This document shows positions 27,139 to 38,582 of a stretch of 64,000 nucleotides of DNA, in pieces. Location of the stretch: the NCBI RefSeq assembly GCF_030345095.1, contig NZ_CP128360.1, forward strand, positions 3,534,001 to 3,598,000. Direction: 5' to 3'. The stretch's first letter is position 1. Every line of letters starts with the position of its first letter. Below the pieces are notes generated by a model. It saw nothing but the letters and a program-made list of their open reading frames with translations, was not told the origin of the DNA and ran no database searches. Source of the stretch: Solwaraspora sp. WMMA2056 (GTDB lineage Bacteria > Actinomycetota > Actinomycetes > Mycobacteriales > Micromonosporaceae). A program made the position numbers and the translations under genes.

Positions 27139-28610
27139 TCCCGATGACGCTGGCCGAGGTGGCCGCAGCGGTCGGCGGGCGGTTGCACGCGGCCGACCCG
27201 GCGGTCCGCGTCACCGGTGGGGTGGAGTTCGACTCCCGCAAGATCGGTCCCGGTGGGCTGTTCGTCGCCTTCGCCGGGGAACGGGTCGACGGGCACGACT
27301 TCGCGGCGACCGCGATCGCCGCCGGTGCGGTCGCCGTGCTCGGCACCCGCCCGGTCGACGTGGCCGTCGACGGCCCGACCGACGACGCGGCGTCGACCGA
27401 CGTCGCGGCGTCGGGCGGTGGCTCCGTGGTGACCCGGCCGGTGCCGATGGTGCTGGTCGACGATCCGCTCGTCGCCATGGCGGCGCTGGCCCGGGCCGTG
27501 CTGGACCGGCTGCCGCAGCTGACCGTGATCGGCATCACCGGGTCCTCCGGCAAGACCACCACCAAGGACCTGATCGCCCAGCTCGCCACGGCACTGGGGC
27601 CGACGGTGGCACCCGCCGGGTCGTTCAACAACGAACTCGGGCACCCGTACACGGTGTTGCGGGCCGACGCGCAGACCCGCTTCCTGGTGCTGGAGATGGG
27701 TGCCCGGGGAGTCGGGCACATCCGCCACCTCTGCGAGATCGCCCGACCCCGGATCGGGGTCGTGATCAACGTCGGGGTCGCGCACATCGGCGAGTTCGGC
27801 TCCGTCGACGCGATCGCCACGGCAAAGGGTGAGCTGGTCGAGGCGCTGCCGGCGGACGGCGTGGCGGTGCTCAACGCCGACGATCCCCGGGTGGCGGGCA
27901 TGGCCGCCCGGACCGGTGCCCGGGTGGTGCTGGCCGGCGAGGATGCGGCGGCGACGGTCCGTGCCGAGCAGGTCACCGTCGACGACCGGGGTCGGGCCAC
28001 GTACCAGCTGGTCACCCCGGGCGGTACGGCATCGGTGCGGCTCGCCGTCAGCGGCCGTCACCAGGTCGGCAACAGCCTGTTGGCGGCGGCCGTCGCGATC
28101 GAGCTCGGGATGACCGGGCCGGCCGAGCTCGCCGCCGCGATCGGCGGGCTGCGGCTGGTGTCGACCCGCCGGATGGACGTGTTCGACCGACCGGACGGCG
28201 TGACCGTGATCGACGATTCCTACAATGCCAATCCGGCTTCCACCGCGGCGGCGTTGCGCGCGTTGGCGGACCTCGGCCAGGGGCGGCGGACCTTCGCGGT
28301 CCTCGGCTACCTCGCCGAGTTGGGCGAGTACGAGCAGTCCGGTCATGCCGAGGTCGGGCGGCTCGCCGCCGAGCTCGGCGTGCACCGGCTGGTGGTGGTG
28401 GGTGAGCAGGCCGCGCCGATCCGACAGGGAGCGGCGTCGGTGCAGACGTGGGAAGGGGAGTCGGTGCTGGTCACCGATCAACAGGCAGCGATCGACCTGC
28501 TCGGGCAGGAACTGGCCGGCGGCGACGTGGTTCTGGTGAAAGGCTCGCGCTACCGCACCTGGGAGGTCGCCGACGCGCTGCGCGACGGTGCCGGGGAGGC
28601 GACGGCGTGA
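27135..28610 (+). CDS. murF: UDP-MurNAc-tripeptide D-alanyl-D-alanine ligase MurF
   Basis: This 491-residue Mur ligase attaches D-Ala-D-Ala to the UDP-MurNAc tripeptide. The ATP loop [12 protein letters not shown] starts at residue 133, with [27 protein letters not shown] and DDSYNANP as further family motifs. A low-complexity insert of about 25 residues (around 75-100, rich in Asp, Ala, Ser and Gly) separates the N-terminal domain from the ATP domain. The GTG start overlaps the murE stop as GTGA, and its stop overlaps the mraY GTG, so the three genes are translationally coupled. Confidence 0.95.
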   Translation: MIPMTLAEVAAAVGGRLHAADPAVRVTGGVEFDSRKIGPGGLFVAFAGERVDGHDFAATAIAAGAVAVLGTRPVDVAVDGPTDDAASTDVAASGGGSVVTRPVPMVLVDDPLVAMAALARAVLDRLPQLTVIGITGSSGKTTTKDLIAQLATALGPTVAPAGSFNNELGHPYTVLRADAQTRFLVLEMGARGVGHIRHLCEIARPRIGVVINVGVAHIGEFGSVDAIATAKGELVEALPADGVAVLNADDPRVAGMAARTGARVVLAGEDAAATVRAEQVTVDDRGRATYQLVTPGGTASVRLAVSGRHQVGNSLLAAAVAIELGMTGPAELAAAIGGLRLVSTRRMDVFDRPDGVTVIDDSYNANPASTAAALRALADLGQGRRTFAVLGYLAELGEYEQSGHAEVGRLAAELGVHRLVVVGEQAAPIRQGAASVQTWEGESVLVTDQQAAIDLLGQELAGGDVVLVKGSRYRTWEVADALRDGAGEATA

Positions 28611-29731
28611 GGGCTGTCATCGTCGCGGCGGCCGTGGCGTTCCTGGTGTCACTGTTCGGTACGCCGGTGGCGATCAAGGTGTTCACCCGGCTCAAGGCCG
28701 GCCAACCGATCCGGGCCGAGGGCCCGGCCATGCACCAGGGCAAGAAGGGCACGCCGACGATGGGCGGTGTGGTCTTCATCGTCGCCACGGTGATCGCCTA
28801 CGTTGCCGGGCACCTGGCCCTGACCACCCTGCCGGAGCAGCAGATCGCCCAGATCGGGCCGACCATCACCGCGTTGGTCCTGCTCGGCCTGCTGGTCTTC
28901 TCCGGCGCGGTCGGTTTCATCGACGACTTCCTCAAGGTCCGCAAGCGCAACAGCGCCGGGTTGAACAAGCGTGGCAAGCTGCTCGGCCAGATCCTGGTCG
29001 GCGCGGTCTTCGGCATCATCGCGCTCTACTTCCCGAGCACGATGGTGGACTCCACCGGCGACGCGACCAACACCGAGACGGTCGGCAGCACCACCATCTC
29101 GTTCATCAGGGACATCGACGCCCTCGACGTCGGCAAGGCCGTGTCGGTGGTCATCTTCATCTTCGTGGTGATGGCGACGACCAACGGGGTGAACCTGACC
29201 GACGGGCTCGACGGGCTGGCCACCGGAGCGTCGGTGATGGTCCTCGGCGCGTACGCGCTGATCGCGTTCTGGCAGTACCGACACTGGTGTGCCGACCCCA
29301 ACTACACGGCCGAGTACTGCTACCAGGTGCGCGACCCGCTGGAGATCGCGCTGATCGCCGGGGCCGCCGCCGGTGCCTGTGTCGGCTTCCTGTGGTGGAA
29401 CACCTCACCGGCGCGCATCTTCATGGGCGACACCGGAGCGCTCGGCCTGGGCGGGCTGATCGCCGGGATGGCGATGGCCACCCGGACCATGCTGCTGCTG
29501 CTGATCATCGGCGGGTTGTTCGTGATCATCACGATGTCGGTGGTGATCCAGATCATTTCGTTCCGGACCACCGGCAAGCGGGTGTTCCGGATGTCGCCGC
29601 TGCAGCACCACTTCGAGCTCGCGGGGTGGAGCGAGGTCAACATCGTCGTCCGGTTCTGGATCATCGCCGGGATCGGGGTGGCGATCGGGCTGGGCCTGTT
29701 CTACAGCGAGTTCCTCGCCGTGATGGGCTGA
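28607..29731 (+). CDS. mraY: phospho-N-acetylmuramoyl-pentapeptide transferase
   Basis: This 374-residue membrane enzyme makes lipid I from UDP-MurNAc-pentapeptide and undecaprenyl phosphate. Diagnostic segments are [48 protein letters not shown] and [10 protein letters not shown]. Ten or so membrane helices fit the family. There is a 20-25 residue extra loop ([18 protein letters not shown]), common in actinobacterial MraY. GTG 28607 overlaps the murF stop. In most bacteria murD follows directly; here ftsW follows after 170 bp and murD is absent. Confidence 0.95.
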   Translation: MRAVIVAAAVAFLVSLFGTPVAIKVFTRLKAGQPIRAEGPAMHQGKKGTPTMGGVVFIVATVIAYVAGHLALTTLPEQQIAQIGPTITALVLLGLLVFSGAVGFIDDFLKVRKRNSAGLNKRGKLLGQILVGAVFGIIALYFPSTMVDSTGDATNTETVGSTTISFIRDIDALDVGKAVSVVIFIFVVMATTNGVNLTDGLDGLATGASVMVLGAYALIAFWQYRHWCADPNYTAEYCYQVRDPLEIALIAGAAAGACVGFLWWNTSPARIFMGDTGALGLGGLIAGMAMATRTMLLLLIIGGLFVIITMSVVIQIISFRTTGKRVFRMSPLQHHFELAGWSEVNIVVRFWIIAGIGVAIGLGLFYSEFLAVMG

Positions 29732-29795
29732 CTCGCCGTGACGGGCCGACCGGACCGCCCGGCGGGTGCCGGCCGCCGCTGACCGACGGTCACCG

Positions 29796-29814
29796 GTGAC
29801 GATCTGATCGTCAC
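29796..29814. promoter_or_regulatory. palindromic operator-like site upstream of ftsW
   Basis: GTGACGATCTGATCGTCAC is a perfect 9-bp inverted repeat around one base. It lies in the 170-bp mraY-ftsW gap, 88 bases before the ftsW start, and overlaps a second palindrome GTCACCGGTGAC. The size and symmetry resemble a binding site for a dimeric regulator; I cannot name it. Confidence 0.45.
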
Positions 29815-29901
29815 GACACGCCGGGGTCGGCCGTGATGCCGTGCCGGCACCGGCGGCACCGCCGATGATGGACCGATGCGCGGGACGAAGGGGCGGTCCG
29901 G

Positions 29902-31527
29902 ATGAGCGGCGATCCGGACCAGCCTGCTGCCGGGACCACGGCGACCGCGACACCCCGGACCGGGGCGACCGGTCCGGGCCAGGGCTCGTCGACCCGGACC
30001 GGGGCGGGCCAGCGGCCGTCGGCCCCGTCCGGGCAGCCCGTGTCGTCGCCGACCGGCGGCGGAGGGTGGGACCTCGGCGGTGGGTTGGCCGCCCTGCGGG
30101 GGATGCTGGCCCGACCGCTCGCCTCGTACTATCTGCTGATTTTCAGCAGCGGTCTGCTGCTGATGATCGGCCTGACCATGGTCTTCTCCGCGACCAGCAT
30201 CAAGGCCTACATCGACGACGGCAGCGCGTTCAGCGTCCTGAGCCGCCAGGCGACCTTCGCGGTGATCGGTCTGGTCGCCTTCTGGCTGTGTCAGCGACTG
30301 CCCGGACGTACGTTCCGGGCACTGGGCATCGTCATCCTCGGCGCCTCCGTCGCGTTGCTGCTGGTGCTCAACGGGATGCTGCTGCTCGCCTCGCTCGCCG
30401 GCTGGCCGCAGGCCCAGATCGGCCCGGTCCGTGCCCACCTGCTCTGGCTCTACTTCGGCTCGTTCCAGCTGCAGCCCTCCGAGCTGGCCAAGCTCGGGCT
30501 GGTGCTGTGGGGTGCCGACGTGATCGCCCGTAAGGGTGCCGACCTGGGCCAGTGGCGGCAACTGGCGATCCCGTTGTTTCCCGCCGTCGGCCTGCTGTTC
30601 CTCCTGGTCGGCTACAACGACCTGGGCACTATGCTCTGCATCCTGGCGCTGGTCGTCGGGCTGCTCTGGGCCGCCGGCGTCCCGCTGCGGATCTTCGCCA
30701 CGCTGGGCGCGGTCGGCCTGGCCGGCATCGGCCTGCTGATCGCCGCCGCCTGGCAGGGTGCCGGCTCCGGTGCCCAGGACGCGGACAACTACCGGCTTGC
30801 CCGGCTCACGTCGTTCTTCACCCCGCCGGACCAGTGCGTCGACGACTGCTACCAGGCGCTACAGGCCCGGTACGCCATCGCCAACGGCGGCTGGTTCGGT
30901 GAAGGGCTCGGGTCCAGCCGGTTGAAGTGGGGCTACCTGCCGCAGGCCGAGGACGACTTCATCTTCGCCATCGTCGCCGAGGAGCTCGGTGTGGTCGGCT
31001 GCGTCGTGGTGCTGGCCCTGTTCGCGGTCCTGGCGTACACCGCGCTGCGTATCGCCAGGCGGGTCGACGACGCGTTCCGCCGGCTCGCTGCGGCCGCTGC
31101 GGCCAGCTGGCTGATCAGCCAGGCGGTGATCAACATCGGGGGAGTGGTCGGGTTGCTGCCGATCACCGGCATCCCGCTGCCGTTCATCTCGGCGGGTGGC
31201 AGCGCACTGGTGGTGACCCTGGCCGCGATCGGCATGCTGGCGTCGTTCGCCCGGGCCGAGCCGGACGCCGCGCGGGCGCTCAACGCCCGCCCACCGGCGC
31301 GCTGGGTCCGCCTGCTCTGGGCCCCGTTGCCGCCGTTGCCGCGTCGCCGGCACCCGGCGAAGCCCCGGATGACCGGCGTCGCGCCCGGCCAGTCACGCCA
31401 GCCCGGCCAGTCACGCCAGCCCGGGGTCGCGCCGCGCCCGCCGGGGCAGGCCGATCGCCAGGCGCGTTCCGGCAGCTCCGGCGGGTCGGCGACGCCCCGT
31501 GCGCCGAAGCGCCGGGACGGGCGTTAA
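29902..31527 (+). CDS. ftsW: septal peptidoglycan polymerase FtsW
   Basis: This 541-residue SEDS-family glycosyltransferase polymerises lipid II at the septum, paired with FtsI. A disordered Thr/Gly/Pro-rich tail of about 70 residues precedes the membrane core. SEDS features include FQLQPSELAKLGLVLW, VGYNDLGTML and AVINIGGVVGLLPITGIPLPFISAGGSA. The tail after residue 460 is basic and holds a perfect tandem repeat (GQSRQP twice). The ATG start has GAAGGGG 8 bases before it. It begins a new block of the cluster behind a 170-bp gap where murD would normally be. Confidence 0.95.
   Translation: MSGDPDQPAAGTTATATPRTGATGPGQGSSTRTGAGQRPSAPSGQPVSSPTGGGGWDLGGGLAALRGMLARPLASYYLLIFSSGLLLMIGLTMVFSATSIKAYIDDGSAFSVLSRQATFAVIGLVAFWLCQRLPGRTFRALGIVILGASVALLLVLNGMLLLASLAGWPQAQIGPVRAHLLWLYFGSFQLQPSELAKLGLVLWGADVIARKGADLGQWRQLAIPLFPAVGLLFLLVGYNDLGTMLCILALVVGLLWAAGVPLRIFATLGAVGLAGIGLLIAAAWQGAGSGAQDADNYRLARLTSFFTPPDQCVDDCYQALQARYAIANGGWFGEGLGSSRLKWGYLPQAEDDFIFAIVAEELGVVGCVVVLALFAVLAYTALRIARRVDDAFRRLAAAAAASWLISQAVINIGGVVGLLPITGIPLPFISAGGSALVVTLAAIGMLASFARAEPDAARALNARPPARWVRLLWAPLPPLPRRRHPAKPRMTGVAPGQSRQPGQSRQPGVAPRPPGQADRQARSGSSGGSATPRAPKRRDGR
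31384..31419 (+). repeat. 18-bp tandem repeat in the ftsW 3' end
   Basis: Two identical 18-base units, 31384-31401 and 31402-31419, encode the GQSRQP hexapeptide twice in the basic C-terminal tail of FtsW. Confidence 0.85.
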
Positions 31528-31648
31528 CGTACCCCCGCGAAAGGCGTGCCCGGGCCCGGCGGTCCGCACGTACCGTCGGTGGTGTCGCGCTCGCCGTCGG
31601 CGACACGCCGGCCGCCGTGTCCACCGGAGCGAGCGAGAGGAGATACTG

Positions 31649-32755
31649 ATGGGTCCGCTGCGATCGGTGGTACTGGCGGGTGGAGGTACCGGCGGGCACA
31701 TCTACCCGTTGCTCGCCTTCGCCGACTGCCTGCGCCGACACGATCCGAGCGTCCGGATCACCTGTCTCGGCACCCCCAAGGGGCTGGAGAACGAACTGAT
31801 TCCGCCGCACGGCTACGATCTGCGGCTGATCCCCGCACATCAGCTGCCCCGGTCGGTCAACATGAACCTCGTGCGTACTCCGGACCGGATGTTCAAGGCC
31901 GCCCGCGCCGCCGGCAAGGTGATCGACGAGGTGCAGGCCGACGTCGTCGTCGGGTTCGGCGGCTACGTCTCGGTGCCCGCGTACCTGGCGGCCTGGCGGC
32001 GTGAGCTGCCGATCGTGGTGCACGAGGTGAACGTGCCACCGGGGGTGGCCAATCGGATGGGGATGCGGTTCACCAAGCACGTCGCGGTCGGGTTCCCGCA
32101 CCAGCCGGTGCAGGCCGAGTCGCTGCGTCAGGCGCGGGTCGTCGGTGTGCCGCTGCGCCGGGGCATCGCCGGACTCGACCGGGCCGCCGCCCGGGCCGCC
32201 GCCCGCGCCCACTTCGGGCTGCGCCCCGACCTGCCGACCATTTTCGTCTCCGGCGGCTCGCAGGGGGCCCGGTCGATCAACCTGGCCGTCTCCGGCGCCG
32301 CCAAGGAGCTGGCCCGCGCGGGTGTGCAGGTGCTGCACGCGATCGGCGCGCGCAACGAGCCGATCTCCGTACCCAGCGATCTTCCGGCGCCGTACGTGAC
32401 GTTGCCGTACCTGTCGGAGATGGAGCTGGGGTATGCCGCCGCCGACCTGATGGTGTGCCGGGGCGGGGCGATGACCTGCGCGGAGGTGGCCGCGATCGGG
32501 CTGCCGGCCGTCTACGTGCCGTACCCGCACAGCAACCAGGAACAGAAGCGCAACGCCCTGCCGGTGGTCGAGGCGGGCGGTGGGCTGCTGGTCGACGACG
32601 CCGAGCTGACCCCGGCCTGGATCGAGCAGGTCGTGGTGCCGCTGGCCCGGGATCCGCAGCGGCTGGCCGCGATGGGTGCGGCGGCGGCCGCGTACGGTCG
32701 TCGCGACGGCGACGAGGCACTGCTCGACTTCGTCTACGAGGCGGTGTCCCGATGA
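31649..32755 (+). CDS. murG: UDP-GlcNAc:lipid I N-acetylglucosaminyltransferase MurG
   Basis: This 368-residue GT28 enzyme adds GlcNAc to lipid I on the inner membrane face. The glycine-rich loop GGGTGGHIYP is at residues 11-20, followed by GFGGYVSVPA and the C-terminal UDP-sugar binding region MELGYAAADLMVCRGGAMTCAEV with PYPHSNQEQKRNA. ATG 31649 has GAGAGGAG at 31634-31641. A 121-bp gap separates it from ftsW; murC follows after 22 bases. The length is normal. Confidence 0.96.
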   Translation: MGPLRSVVLAGGGTGGHIYPLLAFADCLRRHDPSVRITCLGTPKGLENELIPPHGYDLRLIPAHQLPRSVNMNLVRTPDRMFKAARAAGKVIDEVQADVVVGFGGYVSVPAYLAAWRRELPIVVHEVNVPPGVANRMGMRFTKHVAVGFPHQPVQAESLRQARVVGVPLRRGIAGLDRAAARAAARAHFGLRPDLPTIFVSGGSQGARSINLAVSGAAKELARAGVQVLHAIGARNEPISVPSDLPAPYVTLPYLSEMELGYAAADLMVCRGGAMTCAEVAAIGLPAVYVPYPHSNQEQKRNALPVVEAGGGLLVDDAELTPAWIEQVVVPLARDPQRLAAMGAAAAAYGRRDGDEALLDFVYEAVSR

Positions 32756-32777
32756 CCCGCGATGGGAAGGTGACCAC

Positions 32778-34204
<1,427 letters not shown>

Positions 34205-34208
<4 letters not shown>

Positions 34209-35146
34209 CGCCCGCCGGCCGACCGGGCCGACCCGGCCTCGGTCGGGCGGCGGCCGGCCGACCGGGAGTACCCCGATCCGGTGCCGCCCGCCCGGGCGGG
34301 CGGTCGACCGGGTCTCCGAGCGGTGGTGTCTCCGGGGTGCGGACCGGCTCCGGTGGCGGCTCCGACGGCGAGTCACGCACCGGATCCCGGCCGGGCCGCC
34401 GGTGGCGGCTGGTCCGGGCGAGTCGGGAGGCGGTACCGCCGTCGGTCCGCCGGTTCATGCGTCGGGCCCGGCGCCGTCGGTTGCGGGCGGCGCTGCCCTG
34501 GGCGGTCGCGGGTGTGGTGCTGGTGCTTGCCCTGACCGGGTGGTGGGTGGTCGCGGCGACCTCGGTGTTCGGCGTGGACCGGGTGCAGGTCGCCGGGGCC
34601 GTGGTGACCACCGAGGACGCCGTACGGGCCGCCGCCGACGTGCCGGTCGGCACGCCGCTGGTCCGGGTGGACCTGACGGCGGTGGCCGACCGGGTCGCCG
34701 CCCTGGCGGCGGTGGAGCGTGCGGTGGCCAGCCGTGACTGGCCCGGCACGTTGGTGATCACCGTGGTGGAGCGGGTGCCGGCGGCCGTGGTGCCGCAGGG
34801 CGACGGGTACCTGGTCGTCGACGCCGCCGGGGTGGCGTTTCGGACCGTGGCCACCCGCCCGGACGGGCTGGCGGTGATCCGGTTGACGGCTGCGGAGTTC
34901 GACCAGGGGCTGGCGCGTGACGCGGTGAGCGTGCTCGGCGCGCTGACCGCCCCCCTGCGGGAGCTGCTCGTCGAGATCGAGGTGAGCGGTCCGGCCGGGA
35001 TCCAGTTGCGCCTTGCCGACGACCGGGTGGTGATCTGGGGTGACGCCACCGACAATGAGGTCAAGGCGCAGGTGGCGGACGCGCTGTTGGAACGCGCGGA
35101 CACCGTCATGGATGTCAGCGCACCGGATGTGGTGACGATCCGCTGA
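34205..35146 (+). CDS. ftsQ: cell division protein FtsQ
   Basis: This 313-residue bitopic protein has a Gly/Arg/Pro-rich cytoplasmic tail of about 90 residues, one membrane helix at about 96-118, and an extracytoplasmic POTRA domain beginning FGVDRVQVAGAVVTTEDAVR (about 122-190), then the FtsQ beta domain with VVDAAGVAFRTV. FtsQ links FtsL/DivIC-like proteins to the divisome. ATG 34205 overlaps the murC stop (ATGA). A 284-bp gap with promoters follows before ftsZ. Confidence 0.92.
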
Positions 35147-35192
35147 CCCGGCGTGCCGTTCGCGTGATTTCAGGACGGCTCCGTGCAGAAGG

Positions 35193-35198
35193 TACATT
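35193..35198 (+). promoter_or_regulatory. candidate distal ftsZ -10
   Basis: TACATT fits TANNNT and is preceded by TTCAGG at 35169-35174 with an 18-bp spacer. It would give a long leader of about 230 bases before ftsZ. This is weaker than the site at 35303-35331. Confidence 0.3.
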
Positions 35199-35302
35199 AC
35201 GGGGTGCCGGGTCGGACTCGGTGCGGTGCACCGGGCGACACGCCGTCGTGGTCCTTGGATCACGCCGTACGTGCGCTTACGTTGCCACGAGAGGCGCAGT
35301 GG

Positions 35303-35331
35303 TTGACATAGCCCTGAGCCTCTAGTAGAGG
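35303..35331 (+). promoter_or_regulatory. ftsZ promoter
   Basis: A perfect -35 TTGACA at 35303-35308 is followed 17 bp later by TAGAGG at 35326-35331; TAGTAG and TAGGGT hexamers nearby are alternatives. It lies in the ftsQ-ftsZ gap, 100 bases before the ftsZ start. Extra ftsZ promoters at this place are known in other actinobacteria. Confidence 0.65.
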
Positions 35332-35430
35332 GTTAGGGTTCCGCCCGCGCTCTCGTGTACGACGGGTCTGTCCTCCGTGGTCCAACCGGGTCAGGCCGGC
35401 GCCCGCCAATCTCGAAGGGAAGGCACCCCG

Positions 35431-36540
35431 ATGACACCTCCGCACAACTACCTGGCGGTCATCAAGGTCGTCGGCATCGGCGGAGGCGGCGTCAACGCCG
35501 TCAACCGGATGATCGAGGTTGGCCTCAAGGGCGTCGAGTTCATCGCGATCAACACCGACGCCCAGGCGTTGCTGATGAGCGACGCCGACGTCAAGCTCGA
35601 CGTCGGCCGCGAGCTGACCCGGGGCCTCGGCGCGGGGGCCAACCCGGACGTCGGCAAGAACGCCGCCGAGGACCACCGTGACGAGATCGAGGAAGTGCTC
35701 AAGGGCGCCGACATGGTCTTCGTCACCTGCGGTGAGGGTGGCGGTACGGGTACCGGCGGCGCTCCGGTGGTCGCCAACATCGCCCGTAAGCTCGGCGCGC
35801 TGACGATCGGTGTGGTCACCCGGCCGTTCTCCTTCGAGGGCAAGCGCCGCCAGGTGCAGGCCGAGGCCGGCATCGAGGAGCTGCGCAACCAGTGCGACAC
35901 GCTGATCGTCATCCCGAACGACCGGCTGCTGGCCCTCGGTGACCGGGGGATCAGCATGATGGACGCCTTCCGCCAGGCCGACCAGGTGTTGCTCTCCGGT
36001 GTCCAGGGGATCACCGACCTGATCACCACACCGGGTCTGATCAACCTGGACTTCGCCGACGTGAAGAGCGTGATGAGCGGGGCCGGCAGCGCACTGATGG
36101 GCATCGGTAGCGCCCGGGGCGAGAACCGGGCCGTCGAGGCCGCCGAGGCCGCCATCTCCAGCCCGCTGCTGGAACAGAGCATGGACGGTGCCCGGGGGGT
36201 GCTGCTGTCCATCGCCGGTGGCTCCGATCTCGGGCTGTTCGAGATCAACGACGCGGCCCAGCTGGTCACCGACGCCGCGCACGCCGACGCCAACATCATC
36301 TTCGGCGCGGTCATCGACGACGCCCTCGGCGACGAGGTGCGGGTGACCGTCATCGCCGCCGGGTTCGACGGCGGGGCACCGGCGTACAAGCCGGCCGAAG
36401 GTCCGCGCAAGGTGCCCGCGAGCCCGGTGTCGCCGGCCGCCCCGGCGGTGGCGCCGGCCCCCCAGCCGCCGACCCCGCAGACCCGCCGGGTGCTCTTCGA
36501 CGACGTGGACGTGCCGGACTTCCTGAAGAACGGCTCGTGA
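35431..36540 (+). CDS. ftsZ: cell division protein FtsZ
   Basis: This 369-residue tubulin-like GTPase forms the Z-ring. The tubulin signature GGGTGTG is at residues 103-109, and [16 protein letters not shown] opens the GTPase domain. The T7 loop region reads [12 protein letters not shown] Pro/Ala-rich linker leads to the conserved C-terminal peptide [11 protein letters not shown], which binds partners such as SepF. The start ATG 35431 is preceded by GAAGGGAAGG at 35414-35423. Its stop overlaps the GTG of the ylmE-like gene; pgeF (ylmD), which commonly lies between them, is absent. Confidence 0.97.
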   Translation: MTPPHNYLAVIKVVGIGGGGVNAVNRMIEVGLKGVEFIAINTDAQALLMSDADVKLDVGRELTRGLGAGANPDVGKNAAEDHRDEIEEVLKGADMVFVTCGEGGGTGTGGAPVVANIARKLGALTIGVVTRPFSFEGKRRQVQAEAGIEELRNQCDTLIVIPNDRLLALGDRGISMMDAFRQADQVLLSGVQGITDLITTPGLINLDFADVKSVMSGAGSALMGIGSARGENRAVEAAEAAISSPLLEQSMDGARGVLLSIAGGSDLGLFEINDAAQLVTDAAHADANIIFGAVIDDALGDEVRVTVIAAGFDGGAPAYKPAEGPRKVPASPVSPAAPAVAPAPQPPTPQTRRVLFDDVDVPDFLKNGS

Positions 36541-37307
36541 CCAGCCGCGACCGGCGTACCGACGGGGACCGGCGGGCCGAGCTGGCCGACGCGCTCGTTG
36601 CGGTCCGGGCCCGGGTCACCGCCGCCGCCGTGGCGGCCGGCCGCGACCCCGCCGAGGTGACGTTGATCGCGGTGACCAAGACCTGTCCCGCCAGCGACGT
36701 GCGGCTGCTCGCCGAACTCGGTGTCACCGACGTCGGGGAGAACCGCGACCAGGAGGCGGCGCCGAAGGCGGCGGCGCTCGCCGCCGATCCGTCGGTGCCG
36801 ACACCGCGCTGGCACTTCATCGGTCAGCTGCAGCGCAACAAGTGCCGGTCGGTCGTCCGGTACGCCGACGTGGTGCAGTCGGTGGACCGGGTGGCGCTGG
36901 CCCGGGCGCTCGACGTCGCCGCTGCTGCCGAGTCCGCCGCCGGCCGGACGACGCCCCGGCTGCTCGACGTACTCGTGCAGGTCAGTCTGGACGGCGTCGC
37001 GGGACGTGGTGGGGTGCTGATCGATTCCACCGACTCCGACCACGGCTTCTGGCCGGTGGTCGATGCCGTCACGGCGCAGTCGCATCTGCGACTCGCCGGC
37101 CTGATGGCGGTGGCACCGCTGGGTCGGCCGCCCGAGCCGGCATTCGCCCGACTGGCCGAGCTGTCCGCCCAGCTCACGGCGGCGGTGCCGCAGGCACGGG
37201 TGATCTCGGCCGGGATGAGCGGGGACCTCGAAGCGGCGATCGCCGCCGGTGCGACACACGTCCGTGTCGGAAGTGCGTTGCTCGGAAACCGCCCAACGCT
37301 ACGGTAG
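36537..37307 (+). CDS. YggS/YlmE family PLP homeostasis protein
   Basis: This 256-residue protein is a TIM-barrel PLP-binding protein of the PLPBP family (YggS, YlmE). The PLP-binding Lys is Lys48 in [10 protein letters not shown], and [20 protein letters not shown] and [19 protein letters not shown] are conserved. It balances pyridoxal phosphate and amino acid pools and is a standard neighbour of ftsZ in Gram-positive bacteria. GTG 36537 overlaps the ftsZ stop, so it is translationally coupled. A 191-bp gap follows before sepF. Confidence 0.93.
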   Translation: MTSRDRRTDGDRRAELADALVAVRARVTAAAVAAGRDPAEVTLIAVTKTCPASDVRLLAELGVTDVGENRDQEAAPKAAALAADPSVPTPRWHFIGQLQRNKCRSVVRYADVVQSVDRVALARALDVAAAAESAAGRTTPRLLDVLVQVSLDGVAGRGGVLIDSTDSDHGFWPVVDAVTAQSHLRLAGLMAVAPLGRPPEPAFARLAELSAQLTAAVPQARVISAGMSGDLEAAIAAGATHVRVGSALLGNRPTLR

Positions 37308-37498
37308 CCTGACGGCGGGTACCAAACTACATCAGTGTTGTTCGGGGCGGACCCCTCGTAGTCGGGGGTCGACGTCGGTGACCGGGTAAGAGGGACACCG
37401 ACGGGGGGACGACTCGGACCGGTGGGCACGCAGCGGTGTTCACGCGCGACAGCGGCACGGCGGGGGCGCGTGCCGTACGGCGGACGGAGGGGCGCGGC

Positions 37499-38212
37499 AT
37501 GGGTGCACTGCGCAAGGCGGGGGTCTGGCTAGGCCTGGTCGAGGAGGACGACGACCGGGGCTACGACGACGGCGGGTACGACAAGGCCAGTTACCGTGAG
37601 TCGCGATACCGCGACAGCAGGTACGCCGACGAGTTCGCTGACGACGAAGAGCCGGACGATCCGCCGCCGCGCGCCCGCCCGACGGTGGAGCGGCTGCGGC
37701 CGTCGGACCGGCTGCATGCCCGCGCCGCCGAGCGGGAGCACCGGTTGGCCGACCGGGACGCCCGGGGCGGCGAGCCGGAGCGGTCCGAACGGTCCGAACG
37801 GTCCAGTGTGCGTTCGATCACCCGGGGCGGTGCCGACCAGGCGTCGACCCCTACGTACCAGACCCGGGACAACCTGGCTCTCGCGCCACAGCCGGTGGTG
37901 CGCGAGCGGGTGGTCGTCGCCGAGGAGGAGCAGCGCTACCAGATCACCACGCTGCACCCCACGACCTACCGGGAGGCCCGCACGATCGGCGAGCACTTCC
38001 GCGACGGCACCCCGGTGATCATCAACCTCACCGAGATGGACGAGGCGGATGCCCGCCGACTGGTTGATTTCGCTGCCGGACTGGCCTTCGGTCTGCGCGG
38101 TACGATCGAGCGCGTCACCAACCGGGTGTTTCTGCTCTCACCGGCCAACGTCCAGGTCACCGCCGAGGACAAGGCCAAGATAGCCGAGGGTGGATTTTTC
38201 AGCTTGAGCTAA
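37499..38212 (+). CDS. sepF: cell division protein SepF
   Basis: This 237-residue protein anchors FtsZ to the membrane. The N-terminal helix MGALRKAGVWLGLVEEDD is the amphipathic membrane-targeting sequence. An acidic, then basic disordered linker runs to about residue 140 and includes Ser-Glu-Arg repeats. The SepF core follows, with YREARTIGEHFRDGTPVI, DEADARRLVDFAAGLAFGL and FLLSPANVQVT. I start at ATG 37499, with GGACGGAGGGG before it; an upstream in-frame start would hide the membrane helix. Confidence 0.94.
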   Translation: MGALRKAGVWLGLVEEDDDRGYDDGGYDKASYRESRYRDSRYADEFADDEEPDDPPPRARPTVERLRPSDRLHARAAEREHRLADRDARGGEPERSERSERSSVRSITRGGADQASTPTYQTRDNLALAPQPVVRERVVVAEEEQRYQITTLHPTTYREARTIGEHFRDGTPVIINLTEMDEADARRLVDFAAGLAFGLRGTIERVTNRVFLLSPANVQVTAEDKAKIAEGGFFSLS

Positions 38213-38236
38213 CCCCAGACGAGGACCTGGCCTGCC

Positions 38237-38542
38237 GTGTTGTCGATCTTGTTCCAAGTCCTGTATCTGCTGCTGTACGTGTTTCTGCTGACCCTGTTGG
38301 CGAGGTTTGTCCTGAGTGCGGTGCTTCAGTACGGTCGGCGGTGGCAACCCGGGCGGGGGGCCGCCGCCGGAATGGAATCGGTGTGGAGCGTCACTGATCC
38401 CCCTCTCAAAGCGTTGAGGCGGGTGATCCCACCACTGCGAATTGGTACCGTGAGCTTCGACCTGGCCTCCCTTGTGCTCCTGGTTATCCTGTTCGTGCTG
38501 ATCACGTTCGTGGTGGAGCCGCTGATCAGGGCAACCAACTGA
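38237..38542 (+). CDS. YggT family membrane protein
   Basis: This 101-residue protein has two hydrophobic segments (about residues 3-27 and 75-97) joined by a loop with the family element [15 protein letters not shown]. YggT/YlmG proteins follow sepF in many Gram-positive dcw clusters and have been linked to division and osmotic response, with no defined activity. It starts at GTG 38237, 24 bases after the sepF stop, and divIVA follows after 40 bases with its own GAGGAG. Confidence 0.92.
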   Translation: MLSILFQVLYLLLYVFLLTLLARFVLSAVLQYGRRWQPGRGAAAGMESVWSVTDPPLKALRRVIPPLRIGTVSFDLASLVLLVILFVLITFVVEPLIRATN

Positions 38543-38582
38543 CCGGCGCGCTACGCGGCCGCAACTGACCCGAGGAGTTTCG

